NCBI GenBank assembly: GCA_914767715.1
Contig: OU612072.1
Location: 2,730,001-2,794,000 of the forward strand
Length of the DNA stretch: 64,000 nt
Reading direction: 5' to 3'
Source: Membranipora membranacea
Lineage: Eukaryota; Bryozoa; Gymnolaemata; Cheilostomatida; Membraniporidae
Under the pieces are notes generated by a model, which saw only the letters and a list, made by a program, of their open reading frames with translations, had not been told where the DNA came from and did not search any database. How positions within the stretch are numbered: position 1 is the first letter of the stretch; every line of letters begins with the position of its first letter. The position numbers and the translations under genes were made by a program. Positions 49,528-59,900 of this stretch are shown one piece after another.

Positions 49528-50228
49528 TGTTCCGGGTCTGAAAATCAAAAACATCTTTTTGACTCATTTTAGATGATGATTGATGTTGAGAATATTATTT
49601 CATTTTTCCCGATCAACACTCACTACCAAATAGTTGTCTGCTTAGAAAACTTGTCTACACCACTGGACATGTTAGAGCTATACAAATTTTCACATGACAA
49701 TACTTTTGAGCATTATAGATCACCCTGTCTTTAAAATAAGACTGTTTGCAGATATGACAAGACAGTTGTATAAACTGATGATATATAGACCAGTTTAAGC
49801 GCTCAAACCCTGCGCTGGTTGCAGGGAATGCCATTACCAGAAACCCAAGCATAGTCAATACTCAACTGTTCTATAGCATCAGAGAAACATACCCTGTATT
49901 TCATCTTTCAGAAGCTCATCATAAATATCAAGTGTTTCAGTGCTTGACAGTGGTAATCTTCCTATCTGAACTGCCGGTTTGAGCAAGCATGTCTTCAATA
50001 TTCCAATAAGGTAAAGCAATGTCCAGTTATAAAACACTATAAACATTACAGAGGCTGTATTGAGATTGCTTTGCAGATATCCTTGTACTTTGCATTGTAA
50101 CATAATCCTTTATTTTTTACTCATGATTTTACTGCAGCTATTATCCTTAACTCAATAGCACTGGTTTTTGTTATGACAACAGTCGGTTCTGCAAAAATAG
50201 GATCAATGAAGGATTATGATATGCTCAT

Positions 50229-50777
50229 TGTTTCAGTATGCCCTGACCAGTATGAAAGATAACGACTGTTGATGAATATAGAAATTTGTTCAAAGTGACA
50301 CTTAATTATCCTGCCTTCTTTTGTAACCAAGAGTACAGCTTTCTGTTATTTCTAGCTATTTGTGACGAATCTTTTTGTGTACAATTTTCCTTGGTTAAAT
50401 CAGTGTTGGCTCAGATGGCGATCTTGTTAGTTTAGCCTGCCATCACTCCGTCTATATAAAAGGGAGAGGTTTTATAGACGTGAAACTGTACCTTGTATTA
50501 ACATATTATTATTGTGGATGCGGATTATCAAACCCATATTATTGGATCAATAACTTGTAAGCATTTTTCCGGATAACTGATGCATTTGATTTCTATGTAT
50601 TCACATTTGATGTCACATTTTACTATAGTTTATTTGATGCAGAAGCAAGTTAATTCCTACTCAAACGAGTATATTTTCTATGCTTATTTTTACATGATTG
50701 CAGGTTACAATTAAAATGAATTGCTGCAAAGCTCATTTACTGTTGACAGTCTACGATCCGAGTCCCATCCCAATACA
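50229..50777. mobile_element. Solo LTR of a retrotransposon, 549 bp, with CTCAT target duplication
   Basis: The insert begins TGTTTCAGTATGCCC and ends CCCATCCCAATACA (TG...CA ends), and is flanked by CTCAT at 50224-50228 and 50778-50782. Unit 1 has the empty site ATATGCTCATTGAAGAAAG at about 39186-39204 with a single CTCAT. A promoter-like TCTATATAAAAGGGAGAGG lies at about 50452. There are no internal gag-pol sequences, so it arose by LTR-LTR recombination after insertion. It inserted after the segmental duplication, on the evidence of the clean empty site. Confidence 0.9.
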
Positions 50778-51280
50778 CTCATTGAAGAAAGTTGATGTTT
50801 TGTGTTATTAAAAGATTGATATAAAACAAAAAACTTTTCTACAACAAATATATCAACCTATGCTTATTAAAAACAACTCAAATGCACCTGGACATTTTTA
50901 ATTTTACAATTGACATTATATCACATTATATCTATCATAACATGAAGTAAGAAATAATCCCTTTAACTCGCATTGTTGCTGAAGCTTGGCTGAAGTTGCT
51001 GCTGCACAACATATTTTTGAAAGCATTGAGTTGGCATCGTCCACCTTTAACAAACCATCCTAGGCACTGGGAGATAATTTTGGTTGATAATGAGATACTG
51101 ATTTCTACACTTTTCTTTTATTTAGCAGGTTGAATCTAGATGAGAACCTCTGCCATTACATCCAATCAGGGTTTATACGACAGTGAATGAAAGGTGAGAT
51201 AGTATAACATCCTGAACACACTATCTCAAAAATGAGCAGCACAGGTAAATACTCGGAACTTATTGATTGATGCTGTAGCA

Positions 51281-52672
51281 GTGATTTTTGCATAACAGAA
51301 AGGGAATTTTATTGAGTTGTTATCTTTGACTGGAATGTCGCAGTCTATAACTTCTCTAATCACACTGTATCTGTGTGTTACATTTTGGAATTATCTGCCT
51401 GTTCTAATGGAGCCCTGTTTATGACAAAACAGAGGGTGGGCTGCCCCTAAAGAGGGACGCAAGTTGCCCGGAGTCCTCATACTGAGAGTGTGATGCATCC
51501 TAGCTAGCTAGAATGCATCCTAGAGGTGAGGCCATGGTGGACCTCCTAATCGTGAGTGTGCAGCAAGCTGCCAGAAACTGAAACAGGCACTAATCAGCCA
51601 TTAGCCATGACACTTTGATCTTAGCCAATAGGCCGAGAAGCGATCTAATTGAGGAGATAACCTGTATTGAATACTGACCATGTATGTGAGTTAGCATGAG
51701 CCTCAAACAAAGTTTACTGTCATCTTAAACAATGTTGTCATGAAACATCCTATCATCTTGACACACCCTTCAGATGAAACTTGTTTTAACAAATTTCAGT
51801 TCTTCTGATAAAAATTAGGATTTTCTGACATTCATAAGATATATGCAATCATAAGATGCACTCTTACAGTCTGTTAACAGGATATTTTTTGCAGGGAAGG
51901 ATAAATTCAATGAGGTAATTATCTGATGCTATTTTGTATTTGCAGTTCTTCTAATCTTTGAATCTAATAGCTTGTTTGTCAGTGAATTTACGACCCTAGG
52001 CTGTGATAACAAGGAATTAGAGAACATTTAATTATTGCTTTGTTTGCAGTTGCTTGTAAACCACACATTTAGCTGTGACAACATTGATTTCAACCCTTCT
52101 TCTGTCCAAATAATATATCCAATTACATCAAGTCAAACTGGTTACCATATTGTGTCAAAGTTTCACCAAATGTCAAAGGTACTGGTCTTGCCAATGTACT
52201 ACATACTAGATAAATTACAAAGGTATACTTGATTTGTGTAATTTAATACTTTTGCTCAGTCAAGCTCAATATAAATAGTGGTCTTATACCATGACTCGAG
52301 ATTGTTTTCAGTGGATAACTTTTCAAGACTAGCACACCCTGGCCAGACAACTTATCTCACTACTCTATCATAGGACTGGTAGAAGGGTCATGTGCCTCCA
52401 GCAATACACAATCTAAGATAAAATGTGTGCAAATAATATAGTTACGCTATAAAATCATTATACATGTAGCTTTTAAAAATCTGTCTCACAGGCACTGAAA
52501 TCAAAACTAGTCTAAACAAGAGTATCATCTAAAGTTCTCTAATGTCTGTATAATCAAAATAATCTACTTTAAGTGAAAACTGTCTGGTTAGGAATAAAAA
52601 CATCAATGATAATATTCCTTTGGAAAACAACAAATTCTACAGTTTGACGATTTCTATAGAACTTTAAATCAG
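51281..52672. other. Spacer left of TIR-TPR copy E; no gene recognised
   Basis: Beyond the edge of unit 2, containing the small dispersed repeat and the presumed 3' UTR of copy E. No open frame with a recognisable motif on either strand. Confidence 0.5.
51415..51541 (-). repeat. Small dispersed repeat, copy 2 (inverted)
   Basis: GGGCTGCCCCTAAAGAGGGA and GTCCTCATACTGAGAGTGTG are the reverse complement, with mismatches, of 47871-47986. It lies just outside the right edge of unit 2, so it is not part of the duplication. Confidence 0.7.
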
Positions 52673-55324
52673 CTAAGCATTGACGTCACTCAAGGAGTTC
52701 TCTCTGTAGGATTCAACTCTCTCCATGACAGTGTGTAATTCAACAACGCCTTTGTTTTGGTCACCCTTTCTTAGTGTTTTATTCGCAATGGCTATTTTAA
52801 GATGCTCGATCACAGACTTCAATTCACTGTCTTCCTTGAAGTCTTTGCTCAATGGAGTGAAGTTGTGCTTGAGGATTTCCACAGCATGTTCTGATTCGCC
52901 GATAGTACAGTAGAAACTTTGTATAATCTCGTACAACTGTTGTATCATGTTGTCGTTTTCAACGGCTCTGTACAGCTTTGCCAGCCTTTCTTCCTCTTCT
53001 TTTTGAGGGTTGTTTCTCTCCTGAAATTCATCGATGTGTTTATCATTGACCATTTTGTGTAACTCTTGTTGTCTAAGAGCGGCAGCATTTTCGATGTGAT
53101 TCTGTGCCTTCTCTAGCGCATTCGACTCCGTCTCCAATAAACGCTTTATTTCCAGAGCTGATTCTTCTTTTTTCTTGTCCCCCATGACCTTGTAGACTTC
53201 AGACAAAATACAGTAGGAATCTAGAACACTAGGATGGTATTCCCCTAGTCTATCCTGCTTTATATTTAGAGATTCCTCTACAGTCTTCAAAACTTCCTTG
53301 CTTTCCCTTTCATCAATCTTTTTCGTTGTTGCCAGAAGTGCCAGGTTGTCATTTGACATTGCAACCAGAGGATGCTGGTCCCCAAAATAACTTTTACGAA
53401 TCTCGAGTGCTCTTTCGTGGTGTTTTGTGCTGTCAGCAAAATCGCCTTGTTTGTAATACATTTCACCCATCGCATGGTGAACTGTGGCTATATCGGGGTG
53501 GTCAGGATCACTTGCTTGTCTGATGATCAGGCCATACTTCCAGCGCGCTTTAAAGTTGTTGCCACGCTTAGCATGAACATCGGCCAGGTATCTTTCGGTC
53601 TCGGCAACATCTGCATGGTAGTCTCCTAACAATTTCCTTTGCATTGAATAAGCTTCCTCATGGATCGTCATAGCCCCCTCATAATCCCCTTTACCGCATA
53701 GGGCACGGGCCTTGTTGTTTAAACTCCTAGCAACTTCCTGATGACTGTTGCCAACTGACAATCTTTTAATTCTCAAAGATTGTTCCTGCATTTCTATGCA
53801 CTTGTCCCACTTTCCTTGATAATAATAAGTGTTTCCTATATTTGAGTAGCAGACTCCAACGTGAGGATGATTGCCTCCTCCTTGCTTCTTCCTGATGTAG
53901 ATAGTAAGGGTTTGGGCATAATTTCCAATGGCTTTAACCAACTCCATGGTCTCAACATAAACATTCCCCATGCTCAGAAGGGAAGCTCCAACCCCAATGT
54001 ACGCTTCGTCTGCAACAGGATCAATATCTTGAGACCCCTCTTCTCCCTTTGCTCCTGTCTCCACCCCATCTCTTTTTTCCCTAACTATTTGATCTCTTAT
54101 TTCTTTGGCTTCGTCGTGATTTTTTAAAGACTCACCAATTTTGCGCTGGAGCCTGTATATACCAGCTTTGTTACTATAAGCCTTCGCCACTCTCAAACGG
54201 TCTCTGTATGATGGCTTCTCCATCTCTGTAAACTCTTTTATGAGCTCCTCATTCAGCTTCAGGGCCTGATTTTTGTCTCCTTTCATTCCATATATAATAG
54301 CTGCTGTTAGTTTAGCGTCCCTCTTGAACTCTTGAGTGGATGTACTGGGTTTGGCTTCAATGAGTGCCTGGCATTTATCAATGTACTTGCTGGCTTTGTC
54401 TATTTCTCCCAGATCCTTTAAAACATCGGCCCCTGTCAACAAGAACTCGGCATTGTCAGGTTTGCTCTCTGCCTTACGCTTGATCGCCTCCAAATACCAG
54501 TAGCGCAGCTTATTCTTTACCTGCATATTGAGCTTGTAGAACCCTCCTTCAAACTCCCGGATGACTCCAAAGATCATAGTCTTGTCCTTCATATTTTTGG
54601 CCGTCGCCTGCTCTGCATCTAGCATAGCTAAAGCTTCAAACAAACTGTTACCGTGTTTACGGGCGGTCTCCTCCATTGATTTGGCCTCCGACTTCGGCAG
54701 ATTTATTTCCAAAGAAGCTTTTTTGTTATCGAAGGCATGTGCGATCTCAAACAAACACCAGGCTCTACCGAGAGGCTGTGGGTTCGCCCAAGGCGATAAG
54801 ATCAACAACACTTTGCCGATGCTTTCAATGCCTTTTTTGAATGTGTCCTTGTACCATTCCATACTTAATTTGGGGTCTGACTCTGGGTCCCTGTGTTGGG
54901 CATTGGTAAACAAGTCAAACCAAAAGTATGTATCTGGATGCTTCTCCGCATATTGTTCCATGACATCCACCACAACATTATAAAATTGATACTTCCATGC
55001 ATGAGAGACAAATACAGTGGCAGGGGCGACGAATGCCTTCCCTGTTTCGCTATCTTTTCGTTTGTTGTACCATTTTATGTAAGGGCCTTCCATTGGATTG
55101 GAATCTTTTGACTCAAAAAGGCTTTGATCAGGTCCTCTCGCCTCAGATTCGCCTTCCTCAGAATCCGTTGTCTTGGTGTCTTCGAGCATGGTCTCTTTCT
55201 TGACGACATGCCGGTTCACCTCCGATGTTGTCATATTTTGAGCTTTTATCTCAGGATGTTCGTTCAGGAAATTCCTAATTGCTGTTATATGCATCCCATC
55301 AGGCTTTGATCCGGTTGCCCCCAT
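52673..55324 (-). CDS. TIR-like/TPR protein, copy E, intact, 883 residues, myristoylation signal
   Basis: Single coding exon. The frame stays open upstream of 55324, but an acceptor (TTTTAG at 55337-55332 on the minus strand) lies just before the ATG, so MGATGSKPDGMH is the chosen start, following a 5' UTR intron. MGATGS fits the N-myristoylation pattern (Gly2, Ser6), suggesting membrane attachment. The N block GMHITAIRNFL...MTTSEVN matches A-C; residues about 47-80 are an acidic insert. The TIR-like domain (about 101-210) has VFVSHAW, YFWFDLFTNAQH, GKVLLILSPWANPQP and WCLFE with Glu193. KLC-type TPRs follow (NIGNTYYYQGKWDKCIEMQE, AMGEMYYKQGDFADSTKHHE), ending in a charged helical region. It is the most diverged family member and lies outside the duplicated units, so it may be an older paralogue. 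Confidence 0.9.
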   Translation of the reverse strand: MGATGSKPDGMHITAIRNFLNEHPEIKAQNMTTSEVNRHVVKKETMLEDTKTTDSEEGESEARGPDQSLFESKDSNPMEGPYIKWYNKRKDSETGKAFVAPATVFVSHAWKYQFYNVVVDVMEQYAEKHPDTYFWFDLFTNAQHRDPESDPKLSMEWYKDTFKKGIESIGKVLLILSPWANPQPLGRAWCLFEIAHAFDNKKASLEINLPKSEAKSMEETARKHGNSLFEALAMLDAEQATAKNMKDKTMIFGVIREFEGGFYKLNMQVKNKLRYWYLEAIKRKAESKPDNAEFLLTGADVLKDLGEIDKASKYIDKCQALIEAKPSTSTQEFKRDAKLTAAIIYGMKGDKNQALKLNEELIKEFTEMEKPSYRDRLRVAKAYSNKAGIYRLQRKIGESLKNHDEAKEIRDQIVREKRDGVETGAKGEEGSQDIDPVADEAYIGVGASLLSMGNVYVETMELVKAIGNYAQTLTIYIRKKQGGGNHPHVGVCYSNIGNTYYYQGKWDKCIEMQEQSLRIKRLSVGNSHQEVARSLNNKARALCGKGDYEGAMTIHEEAYSMQRKLLGDYHADVAETERYLADVHAKRGNNFKARWKYGLIIRQASDPDHPDIATVHHAMGEMYYKQGDFADSTKHHERALEIRKSYFGDQHPLVAMSNDNLALLATTKKIDERESKEVLKTVEESLNIKQDRLGEYHPSVLDSYCILSEVYKVMGDKKKEESALEIKRLLETESNALEKAQNHIENAAALRQQELHKMVNDKHIDEFQERNNPQKEEEERLAKLYRAVENDNMIQQLYEIIQSFYCTIGESEHAVEILKHNFTPLSKDFKEDSELKSVIEHLKIAIANKTLRKGDQNKGVVELHTVMERVESYRENSLSDVNA

Positions 55325-56919
55325 GATTAGCCTAAAATGAGTAATGATAAATAAGAGACTCGCCAACTTAGGGGAGAAAGCTATCCATGCTACTAATGGC
55401 AATCACAGACTAAAATGTTGGTAAGTGGAGTTTCACCACTTCACTAAAAGACAGAGATCATGTACATGAAATTCAAAAATTTCTTCAATTAAGTAACTTA
55501 CCTATACTTTCAAAAGCACACAATTTATCAAAGCCATCGTGAAATGCTGTGGCTGATTGAAACTAATATCCACTCATGATTTATAGTGGCTATGAGGAGT
55601 TAAAATCTAGGAGGTTGAATTGTAGATTGTGCCTAGCAGCTAGGCACATCTGCTCATGCTATGATCTGTCTATAAACTGAGAGCAGCTCAACTTTTTAAA
55701 TAACTGCTACTCAAATTCAATTAATTTTGAAAAGTGAATAAAATTTCTAGGATTAGATAAACTGTGGCTGAGCTCACCTTGAAGAGGAGTATCCTAGTGG
55801 CTGGGCAAGTAAGAACTGCAAACCCGTTATGACATTTCATTTGCTTTTTCAGTAGTAGTAAGCCCTGCAAGCTTCTCCTGTTGCTATGTATTGACTGTCT
55901 TTAGTAAAACCCTGTATATGTTAGCGGTATCAAAGCTCTTTGTTGTCTTTTATTGATTATCTGAAAAGGTGCTTTTATGCCGATGTTTGGATATGAATAT
56001 TTTTTAACAGGCAAAGCGTTAAAAGTTTTCAACAGGGAAAGGCAAATCTCAAGACAGTGTTCTGGCCAGCAGCACTGTGTAACAGCATGGCGTTATTTTA
56101 TGATGTGATTTTTTGTATCAACAATACAGTAGTATGAAGATGATGGATGACTAATGCCACTACGACTACGATTACTAAACTTCACAACATTTTATTAGGA
56201 AAAATGCTTGCAGACATATTAGGGTACATTTCCTAATATGTGATATTCATGTTTAACAGATGTAATAAAAAAGCACTACATTAAGTGGTCAATGTACTGC
56301 CCAGGCACAGAGAGTGACTGATATTTGGTAAGTTTGTCTAAATCACAAGATATTTAGATATTAGCTTAGCGCCGATCAAATGACACAAACATGTCCAAAA
56401 ATAGTTTCAAAGGACAACGAGGCTCAATATTTCTGCTATTTCAGTTTTCTATTGATTTGTGTGAAATTGATTATTCACAATGTTATTGGCCTCTTTGGTA
56501 TGTGAAGTAATGAGGAAATACTGTCTAACTGACGCATCTAAACACTAAACATGTAGCAGTGGTATATTGATTTTATATGCGTGAACACTGCAAAGATTGA
56601 GCAGATTGAGCTATACTACACAAGGATATATCCTTATTTTTTGATAGTATATTAGCAGGGTATGGATTCCTATGTAGAACCGTAATTTTGTGGTTTAGAC
56701 TATTGATATAAGAATTTTAATATTTGATTTGAGTGATTGACAAGCATGACATCTAATCTGTGGTAGAGTGACATCGTGCAGCCATGCGTTACTTTTTCAG
56801 TACAGCAAACCTGGCTCTTCTATTCATAACTTGATAATCTAGAAGAGGATTAGAAGAGTGTGTAGCTATATAGCAGTGATTTACTGTCTGGATGTTTGGT
56901 GCTGTTGACCTGGAGAGGG
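55325..56919. promoter_or_regulatory. 1.6-kb head-to-head spacer between copy E and AFMID3
   Basis: Both neighbours are transcribed outwards from here. A candidate 5' UTR exon donor for copy E is AAAGTATAG|GTAAGT on the minus strand near 55498-55506. No TATA or other element can be assigned with confidence. The same divergent layout occurs at copy B and the AFMID pseudogene. Confidence 0.45.
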
Positions 56920-59900
56920 ATGATGAGTGATGAACCTGTAGAGAATTGCTACACATTTGATGAAGTAAGTAGCTACATTATAGTTTTGAGTGGAACCCAA
57001 GATGACAGTGTGAATGTCAACGAGGATAGGTCGACCTCACCCAGGCAAATACTCTGTCCGTCAGTAAAAGTGAACAAATATTATTGAACTGAATCACTAG
57101 TGTGCACTCATGTAAATTTGGGATTGGGCATTTATGGGTAATGTAAAACTGTGAGCAAATTTTCCTCATCTTGTCAAAATTGTTCAATAACTTAATGGTT
57201 TAAACAAGCTGACAGAGATTGCAACCTCAGAAGATCCTCAATTTATCATATATACACATCAATCTTCTGAGGATAAGCTGAGGCTCATGCAAACCGCTCA
57301 CCAAAGTCGCAACCGCTGATCAAACCGCTGAGGATCAGTTGAGACTGCTGTCAGCATATATGTTAACAAACAATGGTGACGTTGTGCAACTGCTTAGTGT
57401 GTTTGGCCCATAACATTGTCAGCAATGACCTACTGCTGTTAGGGATCATTCACTATGGTCCCATGCCTCGATTGAGTGGTCCACTCCAATTATGGATTGT
57501 GAATGCTAACGATTTCCATGATGGAAAAACCATGAAAAACATCTGCCGCAGCCAGGACTCCCACGTCATTACCCTTTGAAGGCATTGTGTACAAGCGCGC
57601 TAATCATTCAGCCACACCACCTAATTAGATTTGTTCGATTCAACACGGTATATGTCTTCGCATCAAAAATTTCGTTCGGTACAAGCGGAAGTGGGCTTAA
57701 ATGCCATTCCCATAGATCGATCAAGCTTAAAACTGGTGTCAAATTGATGTACTTATATATATTCTTCACTCGATTGTAGCGGATAGAATTACTATACAGC
57801 TCTACTCGATGGCCGTGTAAATCTCGCCCGAATATTACCAGAGAAGAAATACTCCAAGACTACTACGACAAATGTGCTGAAGGTAAGTATGTAAGGAGTC
57901 AGGAGTGGTCTGACGGTTAAGGGTATGGACTTGTGATCTTATGATCCAGGTTCGATTCCCGGCGCCGGCTGTCATTTCTGATTTTGCACTGGCAAGCCAT
58001 TCATCCTAGCCAGGTCTGTTCGGATCAGGACCATAAATACAGGAGGTCTACTGTGTGCTTGCATGCAGTATAAAGATCCCCCTCTGCCTCTTCGAAAAAA
58101 GAGTAGCCGGCAACGGCGGGCAAGGGTATAGGGTACTACCCCACACAAGCCACCCGAGCTTAAGGGGGCCCGTTAAATAGGGCGGTCAAATAAGACCTAG
58201 TGCATAGAAAAAAAAAAGAAGCCTTAAACTAAATATCTGTTACCATGGTTACCTGCTGTCAACACAATCAACTCTCAAAAACCACTTCAAACTATGTCAA
58301 TTTAAATTGCTGTTCACTTCCAAGATCCTATTTGCCTGCCGCCTGCTAAACTGAGCGTACAATTGTCAACTTAGTTGATTAACCTTATCCATGTATAATT
58401 CTGTAGGTGCTGATTTCATCTACAGTACATACAAAGAGTCCATCACGACGATACGATATGGTGAGAGGTCATGTGAGGTTATTGACATTATATCTCCAAC
58501 ACCTGTAGCTAGTGAAGGTGAAGGTCAAAGGTCATTACTGGTGTATATACATGGAGGAACATGGCAGGAGGGATAGTAAGTAGTAAAGTTTAAGTAAGTA
58601 CATGTCACATACAGTAAGCGTTAGTGATGGTTAATCAGAAACTCTTGGATTGTTTTCCTCTCATAATCAACTTTATATGCCTGTTTGGTTCTAAGTTAAT
58701 GGATGTTAATGGATGTCAATGTTTTGCAAAGGTATAATCCGAAGGGCCTCAGGCAGCCTTTATTGTCGCGAATTTACGCCTCTGCTATTGCCTCAAATAT
58801 TAGTTACCATCTTTCCCATCACATGATATATTGGGTTGCAAAGCAGAGACACCAGGGAACTACTGTTGGTTTATATCTTGTTAATTTTCTACATTTCAAA
58901 CTTCATAATCTACATTGTTCAACCTGCCACTATAAAATCCAAATCAAGATGATTGTGATATGATGATCAATGAGCGTTTACTCGTATAACTTCTATAGCA
59001 TGTATAGTTTGCCCTGGGAGCTGGAGTGAGACCATTACATTTGTGTTCGGGCATCCCACTTCAGTCAGACAAACAGAACTACTGAGTCATGGCTTATTTC
59101 AGGGTTTGATGTGGTTTTACTCCCAGGCAGTTTGCTGCAAATAATTATCTCCACTGTCTTGAGTATGCCAAGCCTCCCATGCTGCCTTGCCGCCAAAAAA
59201 AGCTGTTGAAGATCAGACTGAAAAATAAACAGATGGCGCAGGATTAAAGCAAGGAGTAAAAGTCAATCCTCTGTATAACGACAAGCCAATCTTATGCTGG
59301 CACAACAACCTGGGACAAAGACAGCTTATCAGCTCTTAGTTTTCGCGCGATTATACCCTTAGCATCCGTTTTGTTTTCTCCTCCTGCAGCTATAAGCGTG
59401 AATCTATACACATGGCTCGGCCTGTAATAGAAGCTGGACACTATCACGCTGGTGTAGGTTATCTAGATCTGCCAAACAACGACCAGCCTACATTAGAGTA
59501 CATAGTGGAACATGTGATTAAAGCTGTCAACATGCTGGCTGACTGGGCTAGTAACAGAAATATCAGGTAGGTTTCTGTATTTTAGAACACCATCTCACAC
59601 CTATTGTTGTATATGATCGGAAGCATGTTTGACTCAGGATATGGTTTGGATAGCAGATGGAGGATCATGAACTTGTTGGTAAAATAGTCAACCCAGACAT
59701 TGGGGAAGTATGGCATGCAATGAAATACTAATACTTTATCTTGAACTCCTGGTGCTATCAGGGAGTTGCCCCGACCACACTGCTGCAATGAGGAAAACTG
59801 CAAAGTTCTTGTACTAGTTGCCCTATGTATGCCTATTTATTCTTTTTATTCAATTGAAATTGATACCTGCATGTACAAATAAGTTTAATTATTAAATTTA

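Larger units (their letters stand above)
39715..51280. repeat. Tandem segmental duplication, unit 2 (about 11.6 kb)
   Basis: Paralogous to unit 1 in the same order and orientation. Relative losses: AFMID exon 1, AFMID exon 4 acceptor, a block equivalent to about 25863-29090, a short block equivalent to 33811-34216, and most of TIR-TPR copy D. Relative gains: a solo LTR, a foldback element and a small dispersed repeat, each listed separately. Confidence 0.9.

Noticed and set aside
54561-54983. 140-codon plus-strand frame
   Set aside because: It is the antisense shadow of the TIR-like domain of copy E.
29941-55324. Calling the TPR genes kinesin light chains
   Set aside because: TPRs are KLC-type, but the N-terminal heptad coiled coil that binds kinesin heavy chain is absent and a TIR-like domain takes its place.
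55325-55402. Upstream extension of copy E by 26 codons
   Set aside because: It has no ATG start, reads through a good splice acceptor, and would bury the MGATGS start.
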